The notes under the pieces: generated by a model
Database searches by the model: none
What the model was told of the DNA's origin: nothing
The model's input: the letters and a program-made list of their open reading frames with translations, nothing else
Shown: piece by piece, positions 31,837-43,500 of the stretch
Position numbering within the stretch: the stretch's first letter is position 1
Layout: every line of letters begins with the position of its first letter
Translations under genes and position numbers: made by a program
Source of the DNA: Symbiodinium natans
Taxonomy: Eukaryota; Sar; Dinophyceae; Suessiales; Symbiodiniaceae
DNA length: 64,000 bases
NCBI GenBank assembly: GCA_905221605.1
Contig: CAJNDS010000669.1
Span: 546,634-610,633, forward strand
Direction of reading: 5' to 3'

Positions 31837-32282
31837 GGGACTGCAGAGCTGTGTATTCAAGGCCCCCAAACTCTCCACAACCCCGCAATCCGAATTTTCC
31901 CATCTTCGCATGCGCCGCAAGACTTCGCGTGGCCGAAGGCCTTGGATTTGAGTTGGAGTCGACTCCTCGACTTCTTCCAGGCTCAGGGTTGGAAGATGTT
32001 TGAAGGCCCTCGAAGCACCCCCCCCCCCCAGTCCGCCCCATGATCCCTTCGCAGGAAAACGACTGTGGCACAAGACTACCAAAGTCGAAAGCGAAGCCGA
32101 TGCAGTCGGTCGTTGCCTGTCTATCTCATGGCGGGAGTGGCTGGGATTTCTGTTTTCATCAAGGTGAGGGGTGTGCCGCGCCTTCGGCCCTTATCAGACC
32201 ATAATTGGCGGATGATTCCCTCTTGTCACTTTTGTTGATGCGATGTGGATGATTGATGCGTTTGCTGTGCGCCCTGCCCCAG

Positions 32283-33922
32283 GTATCGCCTCAGATGTCC
32301 GCCATGCCAGTGTTGCAGCACGTGTACGAGAACGCCTTGCGTAGGCCGCCTTCCTTTGGCTCCGTACGTATCCGTACGTCATGTTCCGAGCAATTTCCTT
32401 CGCAGCAACAGCACCGTCATGAGCTGAGCCCATCAGTAGCCCATCAGTGCAGACCTGAATGGACCCCTGTCAGCCCAATGTCAACAATCCCCTCCTGGAA
32501 GAAAACAGTCTCCCCCTTCTTTGTTTCTTTTCTTGATCCCGTCCTTGCTGAGCAGGCTGAGATCCTGAGCGCCGAGCTCCATTGTGGACGCTTTGTAAAC
32601 CCTAGGAGTCTTAGATTGGCCCTCGAAAGTCTTCTTAGGACCCCACAGATGTGACAACATCCCATGGCATGGGCCCGCTAGGATTTACAGGGCTTCTAGG
32701 GCTTTGCAGGGGGTTGATGCGGAGGGGGTTCAGGCAGCCCGCATCTTTTCATGCCCATCTGTGTCCATGTTGGGTTTCTTCGACATGCATGGACATCGCT
32801 TGTACTCCAAGCCCCAAAGTGTCCACTGACTTCGGAGTCCGGGTCCTCAGAAGGATCTGGGGCGGTCTGCCCTCGCAGAGTTTTGGTCCTCCGCAATTGC
32901 ACGCGCTTGCTTAGAACGCGTTTCGGTGTGAGCGGGGTTAGGGTGCAAGGTGAAAGGTTTTCTGGAAGGTTTTTGAAATTTTTGGAATGGTTTTTTGGCC
33001 AGGGGCTGGGGAGGGGGGGGGTAACGACAGTAGTTGACTCCGAGGGGAGTTCATTGTGGTTTTCGGTTACCGAAGCCGTAGGCCTTGGCGTGGATTCCGG
33101 AGACCCCGCCTTGAAGGGACTCGGAAGGGCTTCCGAAGGAAGCCCCTTCCCCAGCCTGAGCTTCGAGGCTTTGTGTCGAAAAGCCGCGTAGTGGCGTAGT
33201 GTTGTGGCAGCTGTGGGATTGGGACAAGGCCGGGAGGTGTGCGTCTGCAACGGCATGCGCTCTTGAGGCTCGAGCCTTTGGTAGCCCCGAAAGTTTCAGT
33301 CCTTTCCCTTTGGGTTTCGACTCATAAGGAGGCGAAGGCCGAGGAAGCAGTTGCCATGTCAGTTATGGCCTACCATGCGCGTCGAAAGGCATCCAGGGTG
33401 CCTGAGCCTGAGACGCTTAAAGCGAACACTGACAAAGCTTGAGGCTGTGAGGACCTAGCAGTGCTCCGACGACATGTCTGTCCATCTTGCATCTTTTTGG
33501 GTCATGCGTTCGGCATGCGATCTAGCAGGCCTTTCCGGCGACCCAACTTTCGTTGGCATGACATGCCCTCTGCTGGAGACATGAGGTTCGCCCAAGCATC
33601 GCTTTGGAACCGTGTGTGCAGCACTCGGCTTTTCTTTTCGTGGAGCCTCGTAACTAGGGCCAACACCCTAGGGCTCTTGAAATCTTGCGCCATCCGCAGG
33701 TCTCAAACCAGCAGCACTGAGAACCCGACCCATGACCAGTAGAAAAGAACATCAGGGGCCAAGCAGGCGCAACCTAACAGTAGCCTAACACCCTCAACTT
33801 TTTTCCACGTAAAGGCTGTTTCTTATACTGTTCCGCCCGAAAGTGTGCCCTTGCTGAGGGCCGAGCGGCAGTTCGACCACCTGAAGCAGTCGCTGGAGGA
33901 TAGCAGAGTCGAAGCGGTTTAG
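32283..33922 (+). CDS. Last exons of the coiled-coil region
   Basis: Exons 32283-32363 (MPVLQHVYENALRRPPSFGS, donor GTACGT), 32556-32594 (AEILSAELHCGRF, donor GTAAAC), 32851-32925 (LGRSALAEFWSSAIARACLE, donor GTGTGA) and 33329-33397 (AEEAVAMSVMAYHARRKASR, donor GTGCCT) are all phase 0 to phase 0. The final segment, about 33844-33922, reads RAERQFDHLKQSLEDSRVEA and stops at TAG 33920-33922. It needs two bases from an exon I did not find. This is a plausible 3' end for the gene that begins near 12.4 kb. Confidence 0.5.
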
Positions 33923-34960
33923 GGCGGCGGTAGCAGGGTTTGTTTGGGGTTTTGGGGGCACTTTGAAGGGGGTTCTACAGTCGTGCTGCGAGGGTTTAGA
34001 GTTTGCTATTGTCGCTCGGGAGGGCTTTGGGGGGACCTAAGGGGTTTTTGATGTTGTAGGTACATTGTAAGGCCGCCAAGCTTTCGAGCTTTCAGAGGTG
34101 GGGGTAGCTTCTTGGGGGGTACAGGCCCGAAGCGCCCAAAACTGGGAGCAGGTACCAGTTCCGCTGCCCAGTGGTTTGCTGCCCAGTACGAGTCTCGCGA
34201 TCTCCAAGGCGCGTCCTTTTGGTTCAAGAGGGGGTTTTAGGGAGTTGAGGGGAGTTGAGGGTTAAGGGTTCATGAGGTTATCGGTGAAATAGCCTTTGGC
34301 GAGGGAAGCTTCGTTGTCGCGTGAAAGCTGCTGCGGAGCTGTTTTGCAATAGCAGAGGGCTACGATGCTGCGATAGTTTCAAGATGTCTTCAAGGCTAGC
34401 GAGCGCACCGTGGTTCTGAATCAGCATGAATCAGCTCTTTGGTGGTTTCTTTCTCCATCAAATGGGTTTCATTTGGGCGGCCTAGGCCCTAGGTTCTTCT
34501 TACGGTTGATGGGATACCGTTTTTTGCAATAGGTACCTACCCCAAAAGGGATTCCACTTTAGGGAACCTGCCGCGCATTGGAAGTGGACAGTTGTAAGTA
34601 GGGTTCCAACAGTCTCAAAATACCCTCAATACGGTTGTCAGAAAACTCTAGCTAATAGCATCACTAAAATGTTCCCACTGATCGTGACTCATACCCATGG
34701 CGACCTTGCGCTTTTCTCCGGCGTAGGCCAAGTTCGTAGCAGAGCGTCGGCCGCAGACCCAGCTAGTGCTGAGGGGCTGAGGGGCCAGGGGGTTGGTGGG
34801 CATTCGGGGATCGGGGGTGAGAGGAATTCCTACGAGCCTCTTCAGGGCCCCACGGAACATGTGTCGAATGGTCCGCAGTGGCACAATGTGTCATGAAGGC
34901 AGCGCTCATATGAAAATGTGGAGCCTCCTTACAACCCAAAACAATATACTCGCCACTAGT
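33923..34960. other. Mostly non-coding, one possible exon
   Basis: About 34155-34230 follows CTGGGAGCAG and reads AAQWFAAQYESRDLQGASFW before TAG; it may be an exon of the preceding unit. The remainder holds G-rich telomere-like phrases such as GGGTTTAGAG and GGGTTAAGGG and no other supported feature. Confidence 0.35.
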
Positions 34961-34961
34961 A

Positions 34962-35942
34962 TTATGGGAACATTGTTGGAACTCCTAAAACCGGACCCCT
35001 TATTGTGCGGAAGAAGCCCCCCCATATACAAAGTGTTGGTATGCTGCTTCTTTTTGAGTCAGCCCTTAAATCGATGTATCCAAGGCCAGGAGAGAAGATG
35101 GAGCCGGTGCTTGAGACCACACCGCCAGCCAGGCTCGGCAGAGTTCGAATGGTTCTTCCTCTGTCATTCGCCCACGCTGGACAGGTCGGCAGACTCGCCT
35201 TACAAAGAAGCTCGCCAGTGGCCCTGGAGGTGTTGCAGTGCACGGCAGTGCACAGGGGAACCTGGGGGAGTGTTCTCGGTATCGACCACAATTTACGTTA
35301 CCATGCTGGATTCTGTGATTAAGCACCTTCATCTCGATGGGTTTGCCCGTGGTGTCATCGGAGGCTCTGGTCCTGATCATATGTTCCAATGTGACGTGTG
35401 ATGAGTCGGAGAGTGGCGGGTGTGGGCACGGAGTGCTGACACCGCCACCACCAGGTGAGTTTGCCTGCGACGTGCCAGAGTGTAAAGATGTGTAACTCGA
35501 GTCTAGGGACTCCGCAAACTCGTTCGTGAGGGTCAGGTTGCTGATTAGAGGTTGGGTGTCGGTTTGTATGGACGTCCAGGGACGAGGAAGGAATCCCACA
35601 GGCGCACAGCTTCGAAGCTAATGCCACGAGTGGCAATTCTGAGGTGGTGATAAGCCGTAGCAGTTGCCTTCTTCTCATGGACGTGATATCCACAAGTAGA
35701 ATGTTTTATGCATGCGAGCGTTTGTGTGGGCAGAAGGTCATTTAGGAACCTGCCCACGTCCAGATACCACTCCTTCGGCATTCATCACTTAGGCACTGTA
35801 CAGATCTGTAAAGATGGGGGGCCAACTCATTTTCGTGAGTGTGGCCTTTTTGCTTGAGAAGAGCGGCTTGCGCGGACGTTGGGACCGAAGAGCCTGGTTT
35901 GCTAGGCTCATTTTGTCCGTACTTTTGCGCCATGATGTTCAC
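34962..35942 (-). pseudogene. Possible decayed minus-strand coding unit
   Basis: Reading from 35942 leftward, successive frames look protein-like but shift: 35942-35742 (SAQAALLKQKGHTHENELAP), 35781-35545 (KEWYLDVGRFLNDLLPTQT) and 35599-35066 (NEFAESLDSSYTSLHSGTSQ). Overlaps of about 40-55 nt between frames suggest small insertions or deletions, or unrecognised short introns. The composition is less GC-rich at third positions than the plus-strand exons. I do not recognise the product; a dead mobile-element protein is one option. Confidence 0.25.
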
Positions 35943-36529
35943 ATGTCAGAGCCCTAGAGGCACTAAATCTTAATCTGCTTAGCACCTACATAGAAAGCCC
36001 TGAAGGTCTTCCTCCTTCCACCCTTAATATCCTCTGCATGATGCAAAGCTTGCCAGCTCCGAGAATTTCCTGTGTCACCATGGGGACATCGTTACAGAGA
36101 CAGGTAGACAGACAGGCAGAAAGACGCAACCTTGCAGGTGCAGAGTTCTTTATCTTCAAGTCCTCACCCTAGAAAAGATGTCACACAATCCCAAGCCTTC
36201 AAGTGAAGATGGAGGCCTAAGACTGCGGAATGTGAGGTTCTCCCTATGTGAGTTCCTCTGACATCTGCTGAGTGCGAGGTGGTCCTTGCCTTTGGGTGCC
36301 CGCCCGAAGACCCAGTAAGCCCTAGTAGAGGCCGAGCCTTAGCATAGTGGCGGAACTTTTCAGGCAGTATTGGAACTTGGAACAACAGGTCAGGTGGCAA
36401 GAGAGACTTCCACTCTACAGTGCGATGCTAGTTCGCCATCATTCGCGAGGATTGGTGGTGACCAAAGAGTCTTGTGCGTGCACGCACAACAGACAGAAAA
36501 CATGGTCTGCATCTTTGTTGGGTTCGCTC

Positions 36530-36606
36530 TTGCTCTCTCGCTCTTCTCTCTCCCTCTCTCTTTCTCTCTCCCCCCCTCTCTTTCTCTCTTTCTCTCTCTT
36601 TCTCTC

Positions 36607-36639
<33 letters not shown>

Positions 36640-36642
36640 GTG
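36530..36642. repeat. CT-rich microsatellite
   Basis: TCTCTC and TTTCTCTC repeats, pyrimidine on the plus strand, about 150 bp upstream of the ATG of the next gene. Confidence 0.95.
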
Positions 36643-36795
36643 GCATTGTGCTACGTGGCCTGGCCTTAATACGATTTCTTGGTACGATCTCTTGGCCTGT
36701 TGGCGCAGCCTCGGGGTCCGAATGTATATCAAGCGTGTTGCACACGAAAGAGGAGAAAAGAGCCTCTGAGACAGTAGCCTGGTAGATCTCTGGGC

Positions 36796-39700
36796 ATGCC
36801 GGATGCGCTCACAGACAAGGTTGGCAAGCAGAACAGCTTGAAGAGTCACTCGCTACATGGAGGAGGAGATATCCTGAACGCCATCGATGAGCGCTTCGAC
36901 GACTTAGAAGACAATGTCGCCGCCTTGCAAAATGCAGTGGTTGCTCTCCAGCGGTTCATGTCCGAGAATGGAGCCATTGTATGCCGCATCAATGTGGATG
37001 ACCCATACGTATCTGAATTTTCAGATGCTAGACGGCCAGCAGAAGGAAGCACCGAGATTGCCCAGTGGCGAGATACGAACGAGCCGGCAGAAGAGCTGGA
37101 ACGCGCACCTTCACCAACATCACCGCAAACAATCCAAACAAGGGAATCGGAGAGGACCAGTCGTCGGACAACGATTACAGAGTTGATCACCAGCAAAGTG
37201 GCGGATGTGGACGAGACTATCCTCAGCCAGCAGACCCAGGACGAGCCTGAAAGCCACACTCCTGAGCCAAGCAAACATCTCAGCAACCACCTCACATGAA
37301 AAAGAGCCCATTGAATGTGAATCGAATGTGAGTTGTACTCCTCTAGAAGTTTTTTTAAGGTGCGCGCCTTGAATTGTTTGGGAGAGAGGAGTACTACACC
37401 TTTGGGGAGTCGACCTGGGACCTGTTTATCTTCATTGGAACTGGCGCCTTGGGTCCTCTGGGCTCAGCCCAAACCTTCCTTCTGGCCGTGGTGAACGTTG
37501 TCATGCAAATTGTCTTTGTAGGCATTGCCTACTACAACTTCATTGACCCCGAGATCGACGACACCACGGTTCGGGATGCTCTTCGCTGGAGACGATCCTC
37601 GGGCCACGCCCTCAGCTCCTACGACGCGGTGTCCAAGCTTTCGCAGGTGGAGAGGGTGTGTTCCCTGGACAAGTCCTTGCATCAGTCCGGGGTCCAAATG
37701 GCACTCTACGAGCACATCCGAAAGTACCTCAAGCCAGACGCCGAAGGATTTGAAGCTTTCTTTACCGGAGAGCTGCTGTGCATAGTGGCGCTAGTTCTTG
37801 GCAGCACTTAGAGCTTTAGAGCTTTCATCTGTCATCACTGTTCTGCCGAAGCTGTTGACTCCGGAATCACCATGTGTGTGCAATGAGGTTTGCTGGTACC
37901 TGATGGTTGCAAAGGAGGTGAGCCACGCTTTGGCTTTGCACCGGTGTGTGTCAGCCCTACCCCGAGGCCCGACAACCCTGGACACGAGGGAGAACCCCTT
38001 CACGAAGGTGACGCACTACCGGATCAAGTCCATGGCCCGAAAAAGGAAATTGGTGAGCCTCCTTCTACTTTTTTACCGCCTCTTCTCTGCGGCGCTTCTC
38101 GTCTATGTGGGCACCTTCTTCCTGGTGTACACGGTGAGCGTTACGGAGCTGATTCTCAATGATCCTTGGCAAGCGTATAAAATCTGTAGAGCGCATGGAA
38201 AGGCAATACAACTCCAATGGCCACCTGAAGCGAAATTCTCAGATGCTTTTAGGCCGTCGCCCTTGGTATCATCCTGGACATTGACGACCTGCTCTTCGAC
38301 GCGCTGGCCACCACGCCTGGGCGGCATTTGGTCCACCAGCTCGACCCATTGCACATGCCATCGATGCCGCGATGAAGCAAAAAGACGGAAAGCACAATAT
38401 CATAATATATTACATCTGTGTATGCATCTACATATATGTCTGTACGTATACATATACATGTACATGTACATATAACACATCGAATCCTCCAACTCTCTGA
38501 GCCATCTCAGGCCGCGATGGCGTGGTGCCGACGCCAAGTCCGCAGCAATGTCCCTGATCATCCCCACCGTGCTTATCACCGTGTACGCGACCATGCTTTC
38601 GCCCATGGTGGGTAATCTCGAAGAAGTTCGGAGTGCGATGTGCGGAGGTCAGCAGAGCTTTGTGTGGATGCAAGATCAACGCAGCATGGTGTTGATGGCA
38701 CCAACAGCCGGGGACGGCTGGCTGGAAGATGACGGGAGTATCAAGACCACTGCTGTCCAGGAGGCCGAGGGAGTCGGCTTTGGTTTGGAGAAGAACGACT
38801 CCAAATACGGGATCTGGTACATGGACGTCTCGCTGTTGGAAACTGCAGCGACTCAGAGTCTGGATGAGATCTTGGACTCGGAGAACCCAGGCTGTGGCGA
38901 CATTGCCACTGACGGCATGATGCTGAACTACCTGAAGTTTTACTTGAACGACGACAGCATCAGTAACTGCAGTCAGGCCAGGCAGTATTGTAACTCCGTC
39001 ACCAAGCTACCAACCATGGAAGGCGATGGTGGCAAGGGTTTTGTAACCCGCATGCTGTGCCCAGCAACTTGTGGTTGCAATTCTCCAGGCACGTCTCGGG
39101 ATTAATCCTGCCGAATCTAGAGTAGAGCAACATAGACTTATCCCGGTCCAGGGACATGTAGCAATGTAGCTTGGCCCTGCAGCTGGCGAGTTCATGAACG
39201 TCCAGGGATGCTCCTACTCACTTGGGCGTCCTTGCTGGTTGACTACCCAATGGAGAGATGACCGGAAAGCGAGCGTCTGCAAGGAGAAAAGTGCTGAGGA
39301 GCTGCGCCAGTCTTCGCAGTGGGCGGCGTGGGTCGAGCAGCTCCGCACCTTCTCTCAATCAGACGCAGACCTGAGAGGCAAGGCGGATGCCTCGATTCTC
39401 GCGCAGGCAATGTGGGACCATGGATGTCAGTTCCAGGCGAACCTCACAGCTGAGGGCATCAGCACCGACTTTGGAGGTTGTGTAAATTGGAATGACAATG
39501 TCTTTGACTTTGAGATGAAGACCTTGGAGAACATCTGCCCCGAGACGTGTAGTTGCAACACCAACAAGCGGACCACAGCTTGTCCCAGGCCTCTGCAGCG
39601 GACCTGTGAAGTCATGGAGGACTGTTTGTGGTACTTGGAGCAGCACTGGTGTCCGCACATCACACCCACTGTGGCTGGCACCTTTGTCGGCGACATTGCC

Positions 39701-40090
39701 AATACCACGCTGGCTTCACAGCATTGGGACTCGGTGCTGCTTGGCCTCCAACACAGCTTTGCCCAGATTGCGGGCAGTGGGATCGAGGCCGGGATGGTTC
39801 ACCTCATCACCAGCTCCCCCGATCGTCGCCTAAATGAGCTTGCTGAGCTACAGCTTGAGCAGCTTGCAGAGCAGGAGCCGCAGCCACCGGCGTTGCGGGA
39901 GCTGCAGATGGCACTTACGGGGAGCTTCAGCATCTTCTTGGTTGATGGAAGCATGCGGAGGTCGACCGTGAGAAGCGCGGTCTCCGCGGTTGCAGTGGAA
40001 GATCTAAGCTCGTTACTGCGAGCAAAGCTTGCAAATCTTTCTGTGCCAGAGGAGCTGGGTATCTCTCTCAGCAGCTTTGTCCAGACGTAG
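36796..40090 (+). CDS. Multi-pass membrane protein with two ShKT-like modules, about 929 aa
   Basis: Six exons give one uninterrupted frame: 36796-37297, 37360-37784, 37888-38160, 38253-38368, 38511-39099 and 39206-40090 (TAG). Their total, 2790 nt, divides by three. Introns 1, 3 and 5 begin GA (GAAAAA, GATCCT, GATTAA), intron 2 GT and intron 4 GC; every 3' site is AG before G. The N-terminal 165 residues are soluble with a short coiled coil (NVAALQNAVVALQRFM). Hydrophobic segments follow at about 188-224, 300-325, 364-400 and 452-473. The segment ELILNAVALGIILDIDDLLF crosses intron 3, which supports the GA donor. The likely exposed C-terminal part has cysteine modules ending CPATCGC (about 625) and CPETCSC (about 750), as in ShKT domains, then a Cys- and Leu-rich tail. 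Function unknown; I recall no named family for the membrane part. Confidence 0.65.
38400..38482. repeat. TA/TG-rich repeat inside intron 4
   Basis: ATATATTACA, TACATATATG and TACATGTACATG phrases fill the intron between exons 38253 and 38511 of the membrane-protein gene. Confidence 0.8.
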
Positions 40091-40558
40091 TTGCATACGA
40101 CATGTTTGTCTTGGAGCGTAAGTGTCCTGGAGGCGGAGCCCAAAGATTGTATTTTTCGCGTATCGCCCTCATGAAGACTGCGAGCTTTTCAAGGCTCCGA
40201 TGTTCCCCTTGCACAGCCGCCACACTGGCAACCAGTTTGACGTGTAGCTGTCTAGGGTTGCAAGTGTTTGATTATTGGAATTCTGAGAGGAGATGCTGGC
40301 GACCTGTTTGAAACCGAAACGCGCAGGGAAACGCGCCGGAAATAAGTCGCAGCTAGTGGCCTGGGCACATTTGCCTGTGTGCCACGATGCGTAGCCAGAT
40401 GCATGTGTGAGTGTTCTCTGCCCACTTAGCTGTTGAACTTGTCATGCTGACGATGGCTCAGGTCATCCCCAGAATGGGTTTGTTCGTCCACTGTGCCCCC
40501 CTTCGTGAGGGAGTCCTTGGCTGGGCCTATAGAGGCACCTCGAGGGCTCACCATTGCA
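40091..40558. other. Intergenic spacer between two head-to-tail genes
   Basis: About 470 bp separate the TAG at 40090 from the proposed ATG at 40559. No TATA-like box or poly-A signal stands out, as expected for dinoflagellates. Small ORFs here (40102-40311, 40411-40626) are not convincing. The spacer should contain the trans-splice acceptor of the downstream gene. Confidence 0.4.
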
Positions 40559-43500
40559 ATGCTCCTCTTAACCGTGTTAGCCATCTTCCTTCCTGCGACC
40601 GCCAGTGTCACTGGGACTGGTGCTAGCGCTGCGAGCGTGTGCACGGCTTGGGACGAAGATGTCGGCAGTCTTCTGCAACATTTGCCGATGACGCGACTTC
40701 AGAATTCCTCAGGGGCCCGGTCGCCTTCCAGGAGATCGAAGAAAGTGATGCTGCTACAGCGAAGTGGCGCTGACCACAAGAAAACGCAGAGGATACTGAC
40801 TGCGAAGCACTGCGTGCCCATTGGGGTCACGGGAGCTAGCCTTGGCTATTATGCTCTGGTCCTCCTGGCATCTCTCTGGGCCACGGCCGAAGGCGGCCAG
40901 TGGTCGCAGTGGTCACAGTGGTCGCAGATGGCCCAGAGCTGCATCTGGCAACTCTTGATGGGCTTGGCGGCCGGGTACTTCGCCAAGGAGAATTTTCGAG
41001 CTACAGCGCTGTGGACCTGCCTCGTCTCTGGGGTAGCATCCCTGGGAGCTTGTCACGCCGAGATCGCCCATGGGTTCGTTGCGAAGGAGGGTGCTGAGCC
41101 CAAGCTGGCGATGATGATTCGAGGCACCCCCGGAGTAGTCGCGTGCAATCATGTGCAATGCTCAACTCACGGGTCGCTCTCAGGATGGACTGTCCCGCAT
41201 GCCCTGTGGATGTTCTTCTTCCAGCTTGCCACTTGAATAAACAATCCCACCGGGCTCGAAGAAGCGTTGGTTTCTTCAATCTCCCTCTTTTGTGTCCGAA
41301 GCAGCTCAGGCCATGTTCTCCACGCTCCTGTTCAAGGGTGATGCAGGCCTCCACAGAAGGGACATCCGTAAGTGCTGTGATGTTCTGTCACGCGCGGATG
41401 TTCTGGCTCCTTGGCTACCTTGGCTACTTGTGGCCGCTGCAGGTGTCGAGCTCGCCTGGACGCTGTCTTTGTTGGCCATGCTCCTCTCAACTTATCTTGC
41501 TTATGTTGCTCGGAATCTTAGTCGTGTTGGTTGCAATTGGGTTGTGTTGGGCACATGCGTGTTGCGAATGCGCACGTGGCGAGCCGGGGACGCATGCACG
41601 GAACGAGTCGGGAGCCAGGGCTGAGTCGGGAATGCTCACGCCACATTGGATCTCCGAGGTTCTGTCCTTGGGCTGGGGGTCAGGCTTGAAGTACAATATT
41701 TAGGGTTTAGGAGTTAGGGCTTAGGGCTGGTCATGTTTATGTAAGCAGCTTCACATGACTTTTCCAGTCGCCGCGAACATGTGCGCCATTTAGTGTCTTG
41801 ACCCTGAATTTCAAAACACGCCGGATGTCTTCGAAAGTTCTCTGTCCAAAGACGCTGTTGCCAAAGCTCGTTTAGCTTAGGGTTTCTAGGGTTTAGGGCC
41901 GGGGTCCTAAAGACTAAACCCAAAACCCCACGCCGGCTTAGGGAAGATTGGGGAACATGGCAGCTGTTCTCGACTCGTACCTCTCTTCGTGCTCGACACG
42001 CTCTGGTTGTTGTTGATTTGCGCCACCAACGTGTCCAACACGCGCCTGCCCCATGCCTGACAACACTCCCTGCTTTTCGCTGCTCGCCCTCTGCCTGCTC
42101 TCAGCAGATGTCTCTGACTCACCCGTCATCCATGTTGCTTGAGTTTCACAAGCCTTGAACTGAGACTGCCTCAGCCATACCCCTAAACTCTTTGTATGGT
42201 GCGTCTTTGATCTGATTTCCCCTGATTTAGGTTAGCTTGTTCCTTCGCTCACAGACTCGGGCGAGCTACTGGATCCTCATTGCATGCAGCACCAGTCTGC
42301 TGGTCATGCTGACTGTGGCCTACGCGCAGCTTGCTGGGAAGGGTGAGCCTTCTTGCATGGAGGACCCAAAAGGGAAGCTCCACTCAGCGCAGCCCTGTAT
42401 TGAAAACCGGTAGATGTGGGCCCTCTTTCAGGACTGGGAGGGCTTCCTCGCGGTGCGGCATAACCCAGCTGCTGCCATTGGCCTGGCTGCCTTCATATGC
42501 ATCATGTACTGGTTCCATGAATTCGCTCCAGGTTGCTTGGCAAGGTCAACCTTTCCCAGATTCCAAAGCATTTTGTGAGCGATGTTCTGAATCTGCCTGA
42601 AGGTACTGCGATCCGACGTGTTGCTTTCCTTGGAATTTTGCTATTGCTTCTGCCGCCTGCTTGCAAACAATGGCGGCTTAGCCTCGTAGAAACAAGAGCC
42701 CTTTGCAAACAGACACACACACACACTCTCTCTCGCTGCGTCCAGTCTCTTTGTGCAGAGGACGCCGGGAATGTCTGCCATCATTGGCAACTTGGCTCAG
42801 CATTGCACGGCTTGGCTCGAACTTTGTCAAAGTGCGTTCCGAGGCAGAGACTTGCTTTACGGCCCTTGGGGAATGTTTGGCGGCGACAATGACGACACAA
42901 AGCTGACCCCGTTTGGGTATGAGGTCCTCGCTGTGGCAGTGCCTGCGGCCTTGTGGATGTGCGCCAGTGGGCATCCTGACATCCTGGAAGTGGGATGGGA
43001 GCCGTGGACGCGTCTTAAACAGATTGCAGCAAATGACATACATCTATGCAACCTCCTTCCGCGAAACATGTACTATCAACGGGTGGTTAAACCCAAATGC
43101 GTAAATACAAGCAACACAGTTGTTGACTGCATATAGATATAGATAGGTGTGGACATAGGTACAAACTTTCATAAACTATCATAAGCATGATTTTGTATAC
43201 TGGATGCGCATGCTTGCTTCGCAGACGCACCGGCGTCGGTTCCATCTCGTTGCATTCTGTGGAGAAATGTGGGTGAGTCGGAGAGCTGGAGAGGGAGGCG
43301 CCTGTTTGAATAGCGGCTGGGCTTCTCTGAACCTGGGTTGTGGGGTTGGAATGAGGATGAGGCTGGAAATGTGCAGAGGCGAGCCACACGTTTGCGGGGC
43401 CCCACATGTTCGGAAGGGGCATATCCTTGCCTTGCTTTTGCAAAGTTCCGCCGCGCTATCTCCGATGGCCTGCTGTCGAGCCAGCAGCAAGGATGTCGCC

